The notes beneath the pieces were generated by a model. The model made no database searches, was not told the origin of the DNA, and was given only the letters and a program-made list of their open reading frames with translations. A program made the position numbers and the translations under genes. From Salvelinus alpinus (lineage: Eukaryota > Chordata > Actinopteri > Salmoniformes > Salmonidae): a DNA stretch of 64,000 bases. This document shows, piece by piece, positions 9,985 through 20,430 of this stretch. Position 1 is the stretch's first letter; each line of letters begins with the position of its first letter. The stretch lies in contig NC_092096.1 of NCBI RefSeq assembly GCF_045679555.1, positions 15,751,867 to 15,815,866 of the forward strand, given 5' to 3'.

Positions 9985-11370
9985 ATATACAAACTTTTTT
10001 TTAGAATATACCTTTATTATTCCCCACAAACCCTACCACCCTTCCCCCAATTGGAGTAAACTAATAAACAATAACACTTAGGCTTCTACCTTCAGTTTAT
10101 ACATCTTATACACATTTTACAGACACAATCTATTTTACAATAGTTATATGTTGTTTGTTTTTAGTCCTTCCTCTATTTCTGATGTCCATCCAGTTTGATT
10201 TATATTTGTAACTGCTATTTCACAACATTTCTGAACCTATATACATTTTACAAACCCCGTATGTTTTACATTGGTTATCTTGTTATTAGTCCCACCCTTC
10301 AGCTCCATTCAACCCCTCCCATCTATCTCTCAACACCATCCATTTTAGATTTTTATTTGCTATATATTTTTGCTATATATTATTTTTCAACTGTGCTGTG
10401 ATGCTTCACAAAATTACTGAACCTTTCTATTCTCATAGCTTCTACAGATTGTAAATAAAAAAATTAAAAATGCTAAATTAATTATATTATTGATTGATTG
10501 TGGCTTTTCAAATCACCCAGTATTGCTATCTGCAGCGTTAGGTCTAGGCAAATGTTGCAATTCTTCAGCCTTCCTGGACCTGTGACCAAAAACGAGCTAC
10601 ATATGGACAATATCAAAATAAATGATCTAATGACTCTGCCTCCTCACAGCAAAATCTGCAGAGCTGGGAAGACTGTATCCCCCATATATATAACAGTTGA
10701 TTGGTTGCAAGAATTTTGGTTAATAATTTAAATAGAAAAATGTGAAGTTTTGAATCCGCCGTTTTGCGTATCTATTCATAAACCATGTGCCATGGAATGG
10801 GTACATCGAAAATCTCTTCCCAACTATTTAGCAATTTATATGGCACAGCTGTCAGTTTTTTGGTCCTTAAATTAAATTGGTGAATGTTTTTATTTACTAC
10901 ACTTTTCTTTAACCATTTATGTTCTTTAATACAGGGCCGACATACAAGTTCCTTACTTTTTTCCACTTGCCTCTTCCATTTCTGTGGTAATGCTGCAATT
11001 AGTTGGTTGTAATTTTGGGTAGAACAGACATTTCCATATGTCTGTGTTAGCTGCATGTGTGACAACTCCACCAGTCCTATTTATGATATCATTCACTAAA
11101 ATTATACCTTTTTTAAACATTTCTTCGAAAAAATATAGTTTTTTAACAAATAGTATTTAAGTTTAACCACTATTTGTTGTATTATTTGTTAACTTTCTAA
11201 GGCTTGTTTAAAAAAAGATATTATGGAGATTATTTTCCTTTTCAAACAACCGAAAGTGAGCAGGTGTAATCTGAATAAAGGGAAAAAGGCAATTCTTGAA
11301 CATTGGATGAGACATTCCTACCAATTTACTAGAGAACCAGTTTGGATTTAAGTATAACTTTTGTATGACT
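9985..11370 (-). mobile_element. L1-type LINE, ORF2 C-terminus and 3' tail, copy A
   Basis: The minus-strand frame 10772-11071 contains LPQKWKRQVEKSKELVCRPC, HQFNLRTKKL and WEEIFDVPIPW. It continues, after frame changes, to the distal cysteine motif region CRFCCEEAESLDHLF of L1 ORF2. This is the C-terminal domain downstream of the reverse transcriptase. Several stops and shifts make it non-functional. Copy B keeps a longer open stretch (22862-23290). A T-rich run on the plus strand at ~9990 fits the 3' end. Confidence 0.6.
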
Positions 11371-11404
11371 GATGCCTTTAGTGAGCGGTCTAATGCTTTA
11401 ATAT

Positions 11405-11814
11405 TGTAATGACCTGTCTAGATCATAAAGGAACAATTGTCCAGACAGAGGGTCGAGTTTACGAATGTATGGTTTATTAACCCAACTTCACACAGGCTAC
11501 TGTTTGGCCGTAGCCCACGACAAATAAATGAATACCCTATAAACCACCCGTTACCTTCTCTTGTGAAGGCCAGACATAAGAGAGAACCATGATTAAACCT
11601 GGTCTTAACTTCCAATGCTCCCTGCCCAACCCCCCTCCACGCCACTCCGCCAACCACCAGGATGCCCGGCTTCAGAACATTCCAGGCATTCCCGTGATTG
11701 GCAGATAGCAGGTTGATTGGCATGTCGGACCCCGTGAAAAGTGGGTACTGGTAAGTACAACACAACAAATTAATAGCCTAACAGGTAACACACAGCTGTC
11801 TGCGGGTCGCTACA
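11405..11814. mobile_element. Solo LTR, copy A
   Basis: A 410-bp segment begins TGTAATGACC and ends GGTCGCTACA, so it has TGTA/TACA ends. It is flanked on both sides by ATAT (11401-11404 and 11815-11818), consistent with a 4-bp target duplication. No internal retroelement sequence is present. Copy B carries the same insertion with the same flanks, so insertion preceded the duplication. Family and orientation are not known. Confidence 0.6.
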
Positions 11815-12009
11815 ATATTTAATTATTTCTGCCCTCCGAATTCATATTCGTTATACACTGTAAAAAAATGACCCACGGGCTTAGTAAATATTGCAAAAGA
11901 GAATCAATGATTTTTACTAAAAATAATAGGTTTCTAGTTTTACTTATATTTTTAAATATAGTACTGTAACGACCCTGTGTTCATAAGCGCGGATATGGAC
12001 TCTGCCGCT

Positions 12010-12095
12010 TGATCAAGCTTTTGCGGCACATTCGATAGCGCGCTGAACTTCTGGCTAGAAGGTCGAGGGTTCGAGACCTGCTCCCTGCCTGTTTC
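12010..12095 (+). repeat. tRNA-like (pol III type) sequence, copy A
   Basis: GGCTAGAAGGTCGAGGGTTC followed by GAGACC resembles an anticodon-arm/variable-loop/T-arm block with a B-box (GGTTCGAGACC). A weaker A-box-like GATAGCGCGCTG lies upstream. The acceptor ends do not pair well, so it is a SINE head or a decayed tRNA copy rather than a working tRNA gene. The counterpart in copy B is at 24665-24740. Confidence 0.4.
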
Positions 12096-12249
12096 AATAC
12101 AGTACTTAATTGATATGTGTTGAAAAAGAATTGCATTTGCAAATAAAAATCCAAGGTAATATGCTGCTAAATTTGAACGAATATTTCTAAGTAACAACCA
12201 ACAACTTTAAAATATGATATTCAAATGATCATTATTGTGTTGGACTGAC

Positions 12250-12340
12250 ATGCTAGATCTACTTATGAACGTCAGTTGTGCTTGGAACATTTCAACGGGC
12301 ATCGTCTTCATCTTTCTCCTCTGGAAAGGCCATGCGGCAG
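12250..12340 (+). CDS. Putative first exon of small membrane-protein locus, copy A
   Basis: ATG at 12250 opens 30 codons (MLDLLMNVSCAWNISTG...FLLWKGHAA) containing a short hydrophobic stretch. They are followed by a strong donor GCGGCAG/GTAAGG. Copy B keeps the same exon at 24901-24991. Joined to the exon 2 below, the downstream membrane segment would be out of frame in both copies, so this start codon may not be the real one. Function unknown. Confidence 0.35.
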
Positions 12341-12837
12341 GTAAGGACCAAATTATCACTTGGAATGTCGTTTGGATCTCTACACATATTTTCAACGAAA
12401 TGCCCAAAATATTCGTTAAATAATATTCTTCAAGTACGAAAAGCCTTTAGCTAGCTATATTGCCAGAGTATGTTATATATTTGAACGTTGATTAGCTAGC
12501 TATTTAACGGCCATGATGTCTGTATAGTTAGCTAGTGGTGGGCATGCTACTAACAAGTAAGTTAGCAGTGCGTTTACTCACCTCAGCGCTGTTTAAGTTT
12601 CGTCATTTTTGTGTACGTTTTATATGAACCGAAATAGCGAAATAGCTAACATATTAGCTACCTAGCTTACCAAAAAATGCATCGTCAGCAAACATTACAG
12701 TAGAACTGACACACATGTGGTCCCCTGCAAGGTAATGTTTGCCTGCTAGGCAAGCTACCCAGGAAGAGACAGGTAGGTAACAATACGTATGCTAGCTAGG
12801 GCTACACCTGGCTATCTAACTACACCTGACCTTGCAG

Positions 12838-13035
12838 AAACCTTACTAGTTCACTTAGTACACAACGCAGAACAGAACAACCAGGTTGAGGGTCAGTGGC
12901 CAAAGCCCGCGAACAGGAACATTCCAAGTTCGAGACAGAAGGGGGGAGTCAGATCGCTATGATCGCCAGGAACTTTACTTTTGGGGTCTATTTTTAATTG
13001 TTGCGCTACTGGTGCTGCCTGTTGATGTTAGGTAG
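12838..13035 (+). pseudogene. Putative second exon of small membrane-protein locus, copy A (broken)
   Basis: Acceptor CCTTGCAG ends at 12837. The frame ending RYDRQELYFWGLFLIVALLV and PVDVR (stop at 13033) has a C-terminal hydrophobic segment of about 17 residues, as in tail-anchored proteins. Relative to copy B there are three single-base insertions (near 12846, 12857 and 12934). One of them creates an in-frame TAG just after the acceptor, so copy A cannot give the same product. The first ~45 bases match the 5' leader of the LINE at 1284-1400. Confidence 0.4.
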
Positions 13036-13620
13036 GCAGCTGCAGGTAGCAGGAGTGATGTTAACATCTTCGGGTTTTGTTTCATTAAATGTATTTTATT
13101 TCATCTGGGTGCTTGTGTCACCTACTAACACCCTGGTACTACCCGTAGCTCCCGTTCTCCTCAGTCGGAGAAAACACTGAGAGTGAAAGGTATGTGTTAT
13201 AGATTACTCCTTTGTAGAAGTCCATAACGTGAAATAAATAAAGCATCCCAAGGTTAATGCTGTAGATATTGTTATAAGGGAGTGTGACTCTATTGAAACA
13301 TGTAACTTTCAGAGTTGTATTGTTGTTATTAATTTAGTTTACAGAGTGTTTAAAGGGCTGCTGTTGCTAGCTAGCATGCCTTTCTGTGATGCAGACGGTT
13401 AGCTGAGGCCGACTAGTGCTGGCGTTGCATTGTGGGAGATGTAGTTTGGTCCTCTACGGTCTGAATGGAATAGAGGCGATTTCACGTTGTAACTTGTTTA
13501 TGTTGCAGTGTTTTTGTACATGAGTTGTTGTATTTTGGTACTGTCAACACTGAAAGCACCTAGCAATGTATTGGGGATGTGAGACGGGTGTTTTACCTTT
13601 CTTCAGGCTCCTGTGTAGAA
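13036..13620. other. Downstream part of copy A, no gene recognised
   Basis: Contains a possible small exon (acceptor TTCTCCTCAG, about 25 bp, donor GAAAG/GTATGT at ~13190) conserved in copy B (~25720). The remainder shows no motif. Confidence 0.3.
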
Positions 13621-14283
13621 AGGAGCTTCTACCTTCTACTGACGAGACCAAGCCCATGCATCCACAGCTATACATACATAGTTTCAGTGTTATCTCAAGG
13701 CTCAGCAGTAAATGTCAGCTTCCCAAGTTGATTTATAGTGGAATGTCTGACTAGTCTCTTATCTCTTACACTCCCTGGGGAGTTCTGTGTCTCTGCATCT
13801 CTTTTATCTTTTAAGATAATTTATTTAATAAAAAAAAATGTTCCCCATGATAGGATCATAAATAAATGAAATGTATAATTTATTTGAAAACACTGTTCCA
13901 CCATGATAGGACAATAAATAAATAAGACGTATAATTTATTATAAAAAGTATATCCATCATCTGAACAACATTGAAAGCTCTCACACCCCCCCCCGCTCAC
14001 AGCAATACATTGGTTCTGGGATATGCAACCATTTCCTTTCTCACTCAACGCCACACTTTCCCAAACATAAGAAAAACACACACCCCACCATCCACACATA
14101 CTGTGCCTTCTGTTGACTGAGTTTTTATCTTCACCATGTTGAATTAGTGCTTTTGTGTTCCAATTAGTTATATTTGAAGATATATAGAAAAGCCATATTT
14201 GTTATTGTATTATTACAATCCATAACCGGGCTAGAATTGTGTTTCATTATTTTCCTCGTCTATAAGAACTTTAATTTTTATAA
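13621..14283. other. Single-copy spacer between the duplicates
   Basis: AT-rich, with a doubled 50-60 bp motif around 13835-13935 (GATAGGA..ATAAATAAAT..GTATAATTTATT). No coding signal. Confidence 0.4.
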
Positions 14284-15150
14284 TAGCCATGGAGTAGTCT
14301 TTGTGTCTCTGAACAACTGGTTATCAATATATAGTTTATCGACGACGAGAGCTACTCGTTTCCCTTTTCATCTATTTTCCTTTAATAGGATACAGAACTT
14401 TACGCCGTTCTGCAATTTCCTTCGGGAACTGGTCATTCATGCCAATTTTGGTCCCAGCAAGTCTTTTACCCAGTCTTTTAACCATTATTTTATCTTTATA
14501 GGAAGCAAATTTGGCAACGATTGGGCGTTCATACCTCTGCCCTCTGTCTGAAGCAGTGTACACGTTCGAGTTGGATTTTGTCGATAACTTGGCGTGGAAT
14601 CTGAAGCGCTGTAAGGAGGAACTCTGTAACTACAGATTCAGGAACTTCTCCTTCTTTCTCTTGGATACCTGTAAGTACCAGATTCTCTCTCATGGATCTA
14701 GTCTGTATGTCAAGTAAGGCTTCTCTCAGAACGATGTTCTCCTTTTTAGGTTCATTCACTTCAGTTTCAGTCTTATTGACTGTCCCTTTTAGCTTGTTTG
14801 TTAGCTTCTCCAATGTCGCAGCTTTTTCATCACTCATTTCGAGGCTTGCCTTCAACTCTTTTATATCCTTACTGACTAATTCAAGTATACCCAGTTTGTC
14901 ATTTATTGATTTTAACAGATTGGTTTCGACCTAAACCATTCCGGTGGTGAAAATAGGAAAACATCTGTGTCTAGAAGAGTCACATTTTCGTTTTGAAATC
15001 GGTTCCCGTCTTACACTCCGTCATGTTTGGGAGTTGCTTGTTTTCGTAATATTTGTTGATACATTTCTCTAGTCTTAAGATTTGTTTTGTGTTATTATCC
15101 AGATTGAAGGTTATCACCCGCCAGATTGTGTAGTGCTAATATTTAGTCGA
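14284..15150 (-). mobile_element. L1-type LINE ORF1 remnant
   Basis: The minus-strand frames carry the order expected for L1 ORF1p, an RNA-binding chaperone: a coiled-coil (ASLEMSDEKAATLEKLTNKL), then SMRENLVLTGIQEKEGE (RRM start), ERPIVAKFASYKDK (RRM end), and a C-terminal domain with NDQFPKEIAERRKVLYP and VDKLYIDNQLF. A frameshift at ~14545 and another near 14375 break the frame. No ORF2 follows, so it is a dead 5' fragment. Confidence 0.65.
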
Positions 15151-15261
15151 ACTTGCCGATACTGAATATTACGTTTTTATCTTGAGGTGCTCTACATAAC
15201 TACGTTCAGTCCGTCATTACCTGTCTCAGTCCCACCCTTACCTGTCTCCTACCACTGTATA

Positions 15262-16537
15262 AAGCTTTGCACACTCTTGGCATTCTCTCAACCAGCTTCA
15301 TGAGGTAGTCACCTGGAATGCATTTCAATTAAGAGGTGTGCCTTGATAAAAGTACATTTTATGGAATTTCTTTCCTTAATGCGTTTGAGCCAATCAGTTG
15401 TGTTGTGACAAGGTAGGATTGGTATACAGAAGATAGCCCTATTTGGTAAAAGACCAAGTCCATATTATGTCAAGAACAGCTCAAATAAGCAAAGAGAAAC
15501 GACAGTCCATCATTACTTTAAGACATGAAGGTCAGTCAATACGGAACATTTCAAGAACTTTGAAAGTTTCTTCAAGTGCAGTGGCAAAAACCATTGAGCG
15601 CTATGATGAAACTGGCTCTCATGAGGACCGCCACAGGAAAGGAAGACCCAGAGTTCCCTCTGCTGCAGAGGTTAATTTCATTAGAATTACCAGCCTCAGA
15701 AATCTGCAATTAACTGCACCTCCGATTGCAGCACAAATAAATGCTTCACAGAGTTCAAGTAAGACACATCTCAACGTCAACTCTTCAGAGGAGACTGCGT
15801 GAGTCAGGCCATCATGGTTGAATTGCTGCAAAGAAATCACTACTAAAGGACACCAATAAGAAGAGACTTTCTTGGGCCAAGAAACACGAGCAATGGACAT
15901 TAGACCGGTGGAAATCTGTCCTTTGGTCTGATGAGTCCAAATTTGAGATTTTTGGTTCCAACCGCTGTGTCTTTGTGAGACGCAGAGTAAGTGAACGGAT
16001 GATCTCTTCATGTGTGGTTCCCACCGTGAAGCATGGAGGAGGAAGGTTGATGGTGTGGGGAGCTTTGCTGGTGACACTGTCAGTGATTTATTTAGAATTC
16101 AAGGCACACTTAACCAGCAGAGTTACGCCATCCCATCTGGTTTGCGCTTAGTGGGACTGTCAACAGGACAATAACCCAACACACCTCCAGGCTGTGAAAG
16201 GGCTATTTGACCAAGGAGGAGAGTGATGGAGTGCTGCATCAGATGACCTGACCTCCACAATCACACAACCTCAACTTATTTGAGATGGTTTGGGATGAGT
16301 TGGACAGCAGAGTGAAGGAAAAGCAGCCAGGAAGTGCTCAGCATATTTGGGAACTCCTTCAAGACTGTTGGAAAAGCATTCCAGGTGACTACCTCATGAT
16401 GCTGGTTGAGAGAATGCCAAGATTGTGCGAAGCTGTCATCAAGGCTAAGGGTGGCTACTTTAAAGAATCAAAAGTATAAAATATATTTTGATTTGTTTAC
16501 CACTTTTGGTTAGTACATGATTCCATATGTGTTATTT
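15262..16537 (+). mobile_element. Tc1/mariner transposon, family 2, frameshifted transposase
   Basis: Begins inside the terminal region (AGCTTTGCACACTCTTGGCA) and reaches TGATTCCATATGTGTTATTT near the other end. The transposase N-terminus is open from about 15464: MSRTAQISKEKRQSIITLRH and QSIRNISRTLKVSSSAVAKT form the helix-turn-helix DNA-binding part. Frameshifts follow near 15700. Later parts ([24 protein letters not shown]-like, LIEMVWDELDSRVKEKQPGS) lie in other frames. The element is nearly full length but inactive. Its 3' end abuts the start of duplication copy B. Confidence 0.8.
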
Positions 16538-16551
16538 CATAGTTTTCATAG

Positions 16552-16803
16552 TTATTTCATGTGATGGGTGGACCAAGAAGAAGGGCAAGAAAGGTTAGCA
16601 TTTCTCCTTGTGCAATAACACGTTTAAATTTCACCACTGGCTGTAACTGTGTGTGTTAACGATTGATTACAGGAAAATGCCAAGGAGTGTGGAGGAGCAT
16701 CGCAGATCTACCCGTCTGTCTCTTTCATCCTCACCTGTCTCACTGCCTCCACGCTGGTCTTCCGATGACAGACAGCTACCTAGCCTGAACCCCGCCCCCC
16801 TCT
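16552..16803 (+). pseudogene. Partial plus-strand exon pair, paralogous to the proline-rich gene (copy B)
   Basis: GGACCAAGAAGAAGGGCAAG/AAAG followed by GTTAGCATTTCTCCTTGTGC matches, at roughly nine of ten bases over ~56 bp, the exon 2/intron 2 junction of the proline-rich gene read from the minus strand at 18590-18640. An acceptor GATTACAG follows, then an open stretch with RSVEEHRRSTRLSLSSSPV and RQLPSLNPAPL ending at a TGA near 16803. An older inverted duplication of the gene would explain it. Confidence 0.4.
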
Positions 16804-16924
16804 GATTCGGAATCTCCCTGGAATGTTCCAGAATGCCTGAACTTAGCATACGTGCTGCATTATCTTTATTAATTTTTATGACTATATGACTTAAGTTATG
16901 ATATTGTTCATTTTGGCTGATGGA

Positions 16925-17095
16925 CTGAGAGCTGTTGACTGACTCCATGCTTGATAACTTTACAATCACAGAGAGCTGTTGACTGACTCCATGCTTGATA
17001 ACTTTACATTCACAGAGAGCTGTTGACTGACTCCATGCTTGATGACTTTACATTCACAGAGAGCTGTTGACTGACTCCATGCTTGATGACTTTCA
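16925..17095. repeat. ~46-bp tandem repeat, about 4 units
   Basis: Core GAGAGCTGTTGACTGACTCC repeated at ~46-50 bp spacing. Copy A has a single unit near 3700-3760, so expansion occurred after the duplication. Confidence 0.75.
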
Positions 17096-17192
17096 AACAC
17101 AACCACCAAAGTTGTGCTTCTTTGGACAACCGTTCTAAAACCATGAAAGGGCTTTTTGGTTTCTTCTTCTTTAGTGTCTAATAAGAGAACAT

Positions 17193-17402
17193 TGGTTGAA
17201 GGAACAACGTTACAATGTGATGGACTACTAGGTGAAACAGTCATTCTGTTAGAAGGAACAACGTTACAATGTGATGGACTACGAGGTGAAACAGTCATTC
17301 TGTTAGAAGGAACAACGTTACATGGTGATGGACTACGAGGTGAAACAGTCATTCTGTTAGAAGGAACAACGTTACAATGTGATGGACTACTAGGTGAAAC
17401 AG
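17193..17402. repeat. 54-bp tandem repeat, about 4 units
   Basis: Core GTGAAACAGTCATTCTGTTA repeated at 54-bp spacing. The period is a multiple of three, so it is open in several frames by chance. Copy A has one unit. Confidence 0.8.
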
Positions 17403-18151
17403 CCACTCAAAACTCCAAAGATTGTATTTTCTTCAAGGCTTTGTTTTTATTTCTGTAATGCTTCAGGGAAATGTAAAGACAAGGTCCTGGACAGTAACAG
17501 GATTATAGTCTTTCTGTCTGAGACACTGTCATCATAGAGATCTAGTAGTTTATTTAGATTAGGGTTGGGGTCAATTCCTTTACAATTCAGGAAGTAAACT
17601 GAAAGTCAAATTCCAATTTTCTTCAATGCCTCTCTGAGAAAATGTCAGTTTACTTCCTGAATTGACTGTATTGACATTGAATTGACCCCAACACTGATCT
17701 AGAGATAAGAGAGAGACTGTAGTCCTCTAGGGGGAGAAGAGGCAGGGAGCAGCGTTCCTCTTGGGGGAGTACAGATGATGGGACTGGAGGTAGGGTGAGG
17801 TGGTCTTCTTGGGGGAGTAGTGGTGAGGGGAGGCAGGGTGCAGCGGTCCTCTTGGTAGAGTAGTGGTGAGGGGAGGCAGGGTGCAGCGGTCCTCTTCGGT
17901 GAGGTGTGGGTGGTGGAGGACAGCCCAGTCTGGTGTATCAGAGATGAGGGGAGAGCCCAGTCTGATCACTGGAGGTTCTCTTGCTCCAGAGATGGTCTAT
18001 AGAAGCCTTTTAGTAGTTTACATTCCTAACCTCAACTGAGGGTCTCTGTCCCTCTGATTGCCTTGTTAGTGTCCACTCTGTCTCTATGTGTGTCCTGTTC
18101 TTCGCTGTCTGGGACAAAGGGGGGTTGTTGTGGAAATTGAGGGGGGTGGGG
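17403..18151 (-). other. Presumed 3' UTR/downstream region of proline-rich gene copy B
   Basis: Corresponds to 5280-5913. A short tandem repeat (GCAGCGGTCCTCTTGG type) occupies about 17712-17900 with a different unit number from copy A. No other gene is seen. Confidence 0.4.
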
Positions 18152-18465
18152 TTAGTAGTCTTTTGGCAGCATGACCCTGCGGCCCCCCATGAAATGACAT
18201 AAGGTGATCTTCCTTCTGAAGGGAATGTTGTCCAGGGCCTCCACTGCCACCCTCTTGTTGCCCCTGACGCTGCTCTCCTCATGGTCGTACATGGGGCACA
18301 TGAAGGCGGTTCGCCTCAGGGCGTAGATGTCCACCTCGTCGTCCCACGGCTGGTAGGGCCGCTGGGAGGGAACGGCTGACTTGACCAGACGGGGCCTCAT
18401 CATGGCCAGCTCTAGGTCACGGGGGATATGCCTCAGGCCCAGGCTAGACCTCTGGACTCTGACTC
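18152..18465 (-). CDS. Proline-rich gene of unknown function, copy B, last coding exon
   Basis: Same architecture as in copy A: acceptor AAAG/GAGTC, phase 1, 103 residues plus the shared glycine, C-terminus GRRVMLPKDY. Relative to copy A it lacks two residues of the acidic run (PWDDEVDIYALRR) and has a few substitutions. Conservation of this exon while the repeat exon changes suggests that the C-terminus carries the function. Confidence 0.65.
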
Positions 18466-18619
18466 CTTTAAATTACATCAGGTTACATTCATTTATATGA
18501 ATGGTTAAAAACAGGAAAATCACCTTCCTGGTCGTACATCAGCAAACAACATACATTATACAATATTGACAATATATTCAATAGACAAAATGTGTCATTG
18601 CACAAAGAGAAGTGCTAAC

Positions 18620-19942
18620 CTTTCTTTCTCTTCTTCTTGGTCCTTTCATCGCAGGCGTTGGCACTGACAAGGGACACGTTTCCCTGGCCCAGGGAGGGCA
18701 GCAGTTTGGGCCGGGGGGCCACCGGGGTTTTGGGGACCTTCTTTGGAGGAGGAGCATCCCTCTGGGCTCTCCTGGCCAGCAGGGGTTCTGTCTGGACGAA
18801 GGCCTCAGGCCTGATGATGTCTCTGGGTGGGCTGCTTGTCCTTCTGGCAGCCTCCTCTGGCTGGGCAGCTTTTGGCATGGAGAGAACAAACACATTGTTG
18901 CTGAACCTGCATGAATCTGAAAGGGCCAGCTCCTCCAGGGTCACAGGACAGGTAGGACGGGACTCAGGCTGGACCAGACTCACTGCAGGACAGGTTGGAC
19001 GGGACTCAAACTGGACTAGGTCCACAGTGCTGGTAGTGATGTTCACAGGACAGGTAGGTCGGGACTCAAGAATAACGGGACACACAGGATTACTGGGCTT
19101 AACTTTTCTCCTAGTGGTGCGTCGAGGGTTGCTAGGCCTCCCTTCAGGCCTGGAAGGCTGTACATCATATTGGACCAGGCCAACGGGGCTAACAGGCCGT
19201 CTAGTGGGGCCCAGAGGGTTGCTAGGCTTCCCCTCAGGTCTGGAAGGCTGTACATCAGGCTGGACCAGGCCAACGGGGGTAACAGGCCGTCTAGTGGTTC
19301 GTCGAGGGTTGCTAGGCCTCCCTTCAGGTCTGGAAGGCTGTACGTCAGGCTGGACCAGGCCAGTTGGTCTAACAGAACGTCTAGGGGGGCGTCGAGTGTT
19401 GCTAGGCCTCCCTTCAGGTCTGGAAGGCTGTACATCATACTTGACCAGGCCAACGGGGCTAACAGGCCGTCTAGTGGGGCCCAGAGGGTTGCTACACCTC
19501 CCTTCAGGTCTGGAAGGCTGTACGTCAAGCTGGACCAGGCCAGTTGGTCTAACAGAACGTCTAGTGGGGCGTCGAGGGTTGCTAGGCTTCCCCTCAGGTC
19601 TGGAAGGCTGTACATCAGACTGGACCAGGCCTACGGGGCTAACAGGCCGTCTATTGAGGGGCCGAGGGTTGCTAGGCCTCCCTTCAGGTTTGGAAGGCTG
19701 TAGGTCAGGCTGGACCAGGCAAACTGGGCTAACAGGCCGTCTAGTTGGGCGTCGAGGGTTGCTTGGCCTCACATGCAGGGAGGGGAACGCTGAGGGCCTG
19801 AAAGAGGAGGCCATCACTGGGGCCTGGCTGACCCCTTCTCTCTCCAGCAGCACTCTGTTAGAAGGACAGAGTAGTGGAACACCGGTGGACCTTGGTCCTC
19901 CAGACCCATTCAGGTTGGGCCTCCTATTCATCATTCACTGGT
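18620..19942 (-). CDS. Proline-rich repeat protein of unknown function, copy B, main coding exon
   Basis: Start ATG at 19934, donor AAAG/GTTAGC below 18620, giving 438 codons plus one base. The N-terminal 55 residues match copy A up to FPSLHV. There copy B jumps straight into the repeat, lacking 103 residues present in copy A, including the basic TNRRKRNKD block. It has seven full 30-residue repeats instead of four, including variants with PLGPTRRPVSP and PTGLVQ, and an extra LVQ.ESRPTCP motif. Total length with the last exon is 542 residues, the same as the model of copy A by coincidence. The frame is intact, so copy B may be expressed, but the loss of a non-repeat block could make it functionally different. 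Confidence 0.62.
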
Positions 19943-20271
19943 CTGCAGTATTCTAATCAGAATGCTCATTCTAGTCTTAAATACTTGGAATAGGAAGTTG
20001 CTTTCAGCACCATTAAATTCTATTAAAAGAGAGCCACAGAAACATCTTTGTTTAGTATTTGGGGAATTGTTTTTCATGTTATTACTGTTTCTTATCTCAT
20101 TTCATCAAAGTCAGTTCTGAGTTGAAATAATTATTTGGGACAAGGTATTCATTAAAATGTAACAACTTCATGCAATTTTTCATGCCTAATAGCCTAGCTA
20201 AAATTGGCGGTCAATAAAACAGTTGTCTATCTCTTCAGTTATCCGATAAACAGTTGGACAGGCGTACTTAC
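19943..20271 (-). other. Intron 1 of proline-rich gene copy B
   Basis: Donor CG/GTAAGT and acceptor ACTGCAG are retained as in copy A. Confidence 0.5.
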
Positions 20272-20430
20272 CGTTAACCTTGACGTTCAATCAGCTAATG
20301 ATCCGTCATTTCACCAGTGGCAGCTTGGTGTTCGATCATTACGTCATCTGAGGCATTTTGTATTGTGACGCAACAATGCCAAGCATCAACCTTCCTGTCA
20401 TGGCTGCTCCTGTAGTTTGATAGTCAACAA
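20272..20430 (-). other. Probable non-coding first exon and proximal promoter, copy B
   Basis: Retains the CRE-like TGACGTAA and GCGTCACAAT motifs of copy A at about 20337-20380. The 5' boundary is not determinable here. Confidence 0.35.

Larger units (their letters stand above)
3347..13620 (+). repeat. Segmental duplication, copy A
   Basis: This ~10.3 kb block recurs in the same orientation at 16538-26154, at an offset of about 12.2 kb over most of its length. Gene exons, introns, upstream flank, Tc1 piece, L1 tail, solo LTR, tRNA-like repeat and the small membrane ORF all appear in the same order. The left end begins at CATAGTTTTCAT, and the right end stops after GGCTCCTGTGTAGAA. Differences are mostly single substitutions, repeat-number changes and a few insertions, so the duplication is fairly recent but not brand new. 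Confidence 0.9.

Noticed and set aside
12015-12095. Functional tRNA gene
   Set aside because: The B-box-like part is good, but the acceptor stem does not pair and the A-box is poor; it sits in repeat-like sequence.
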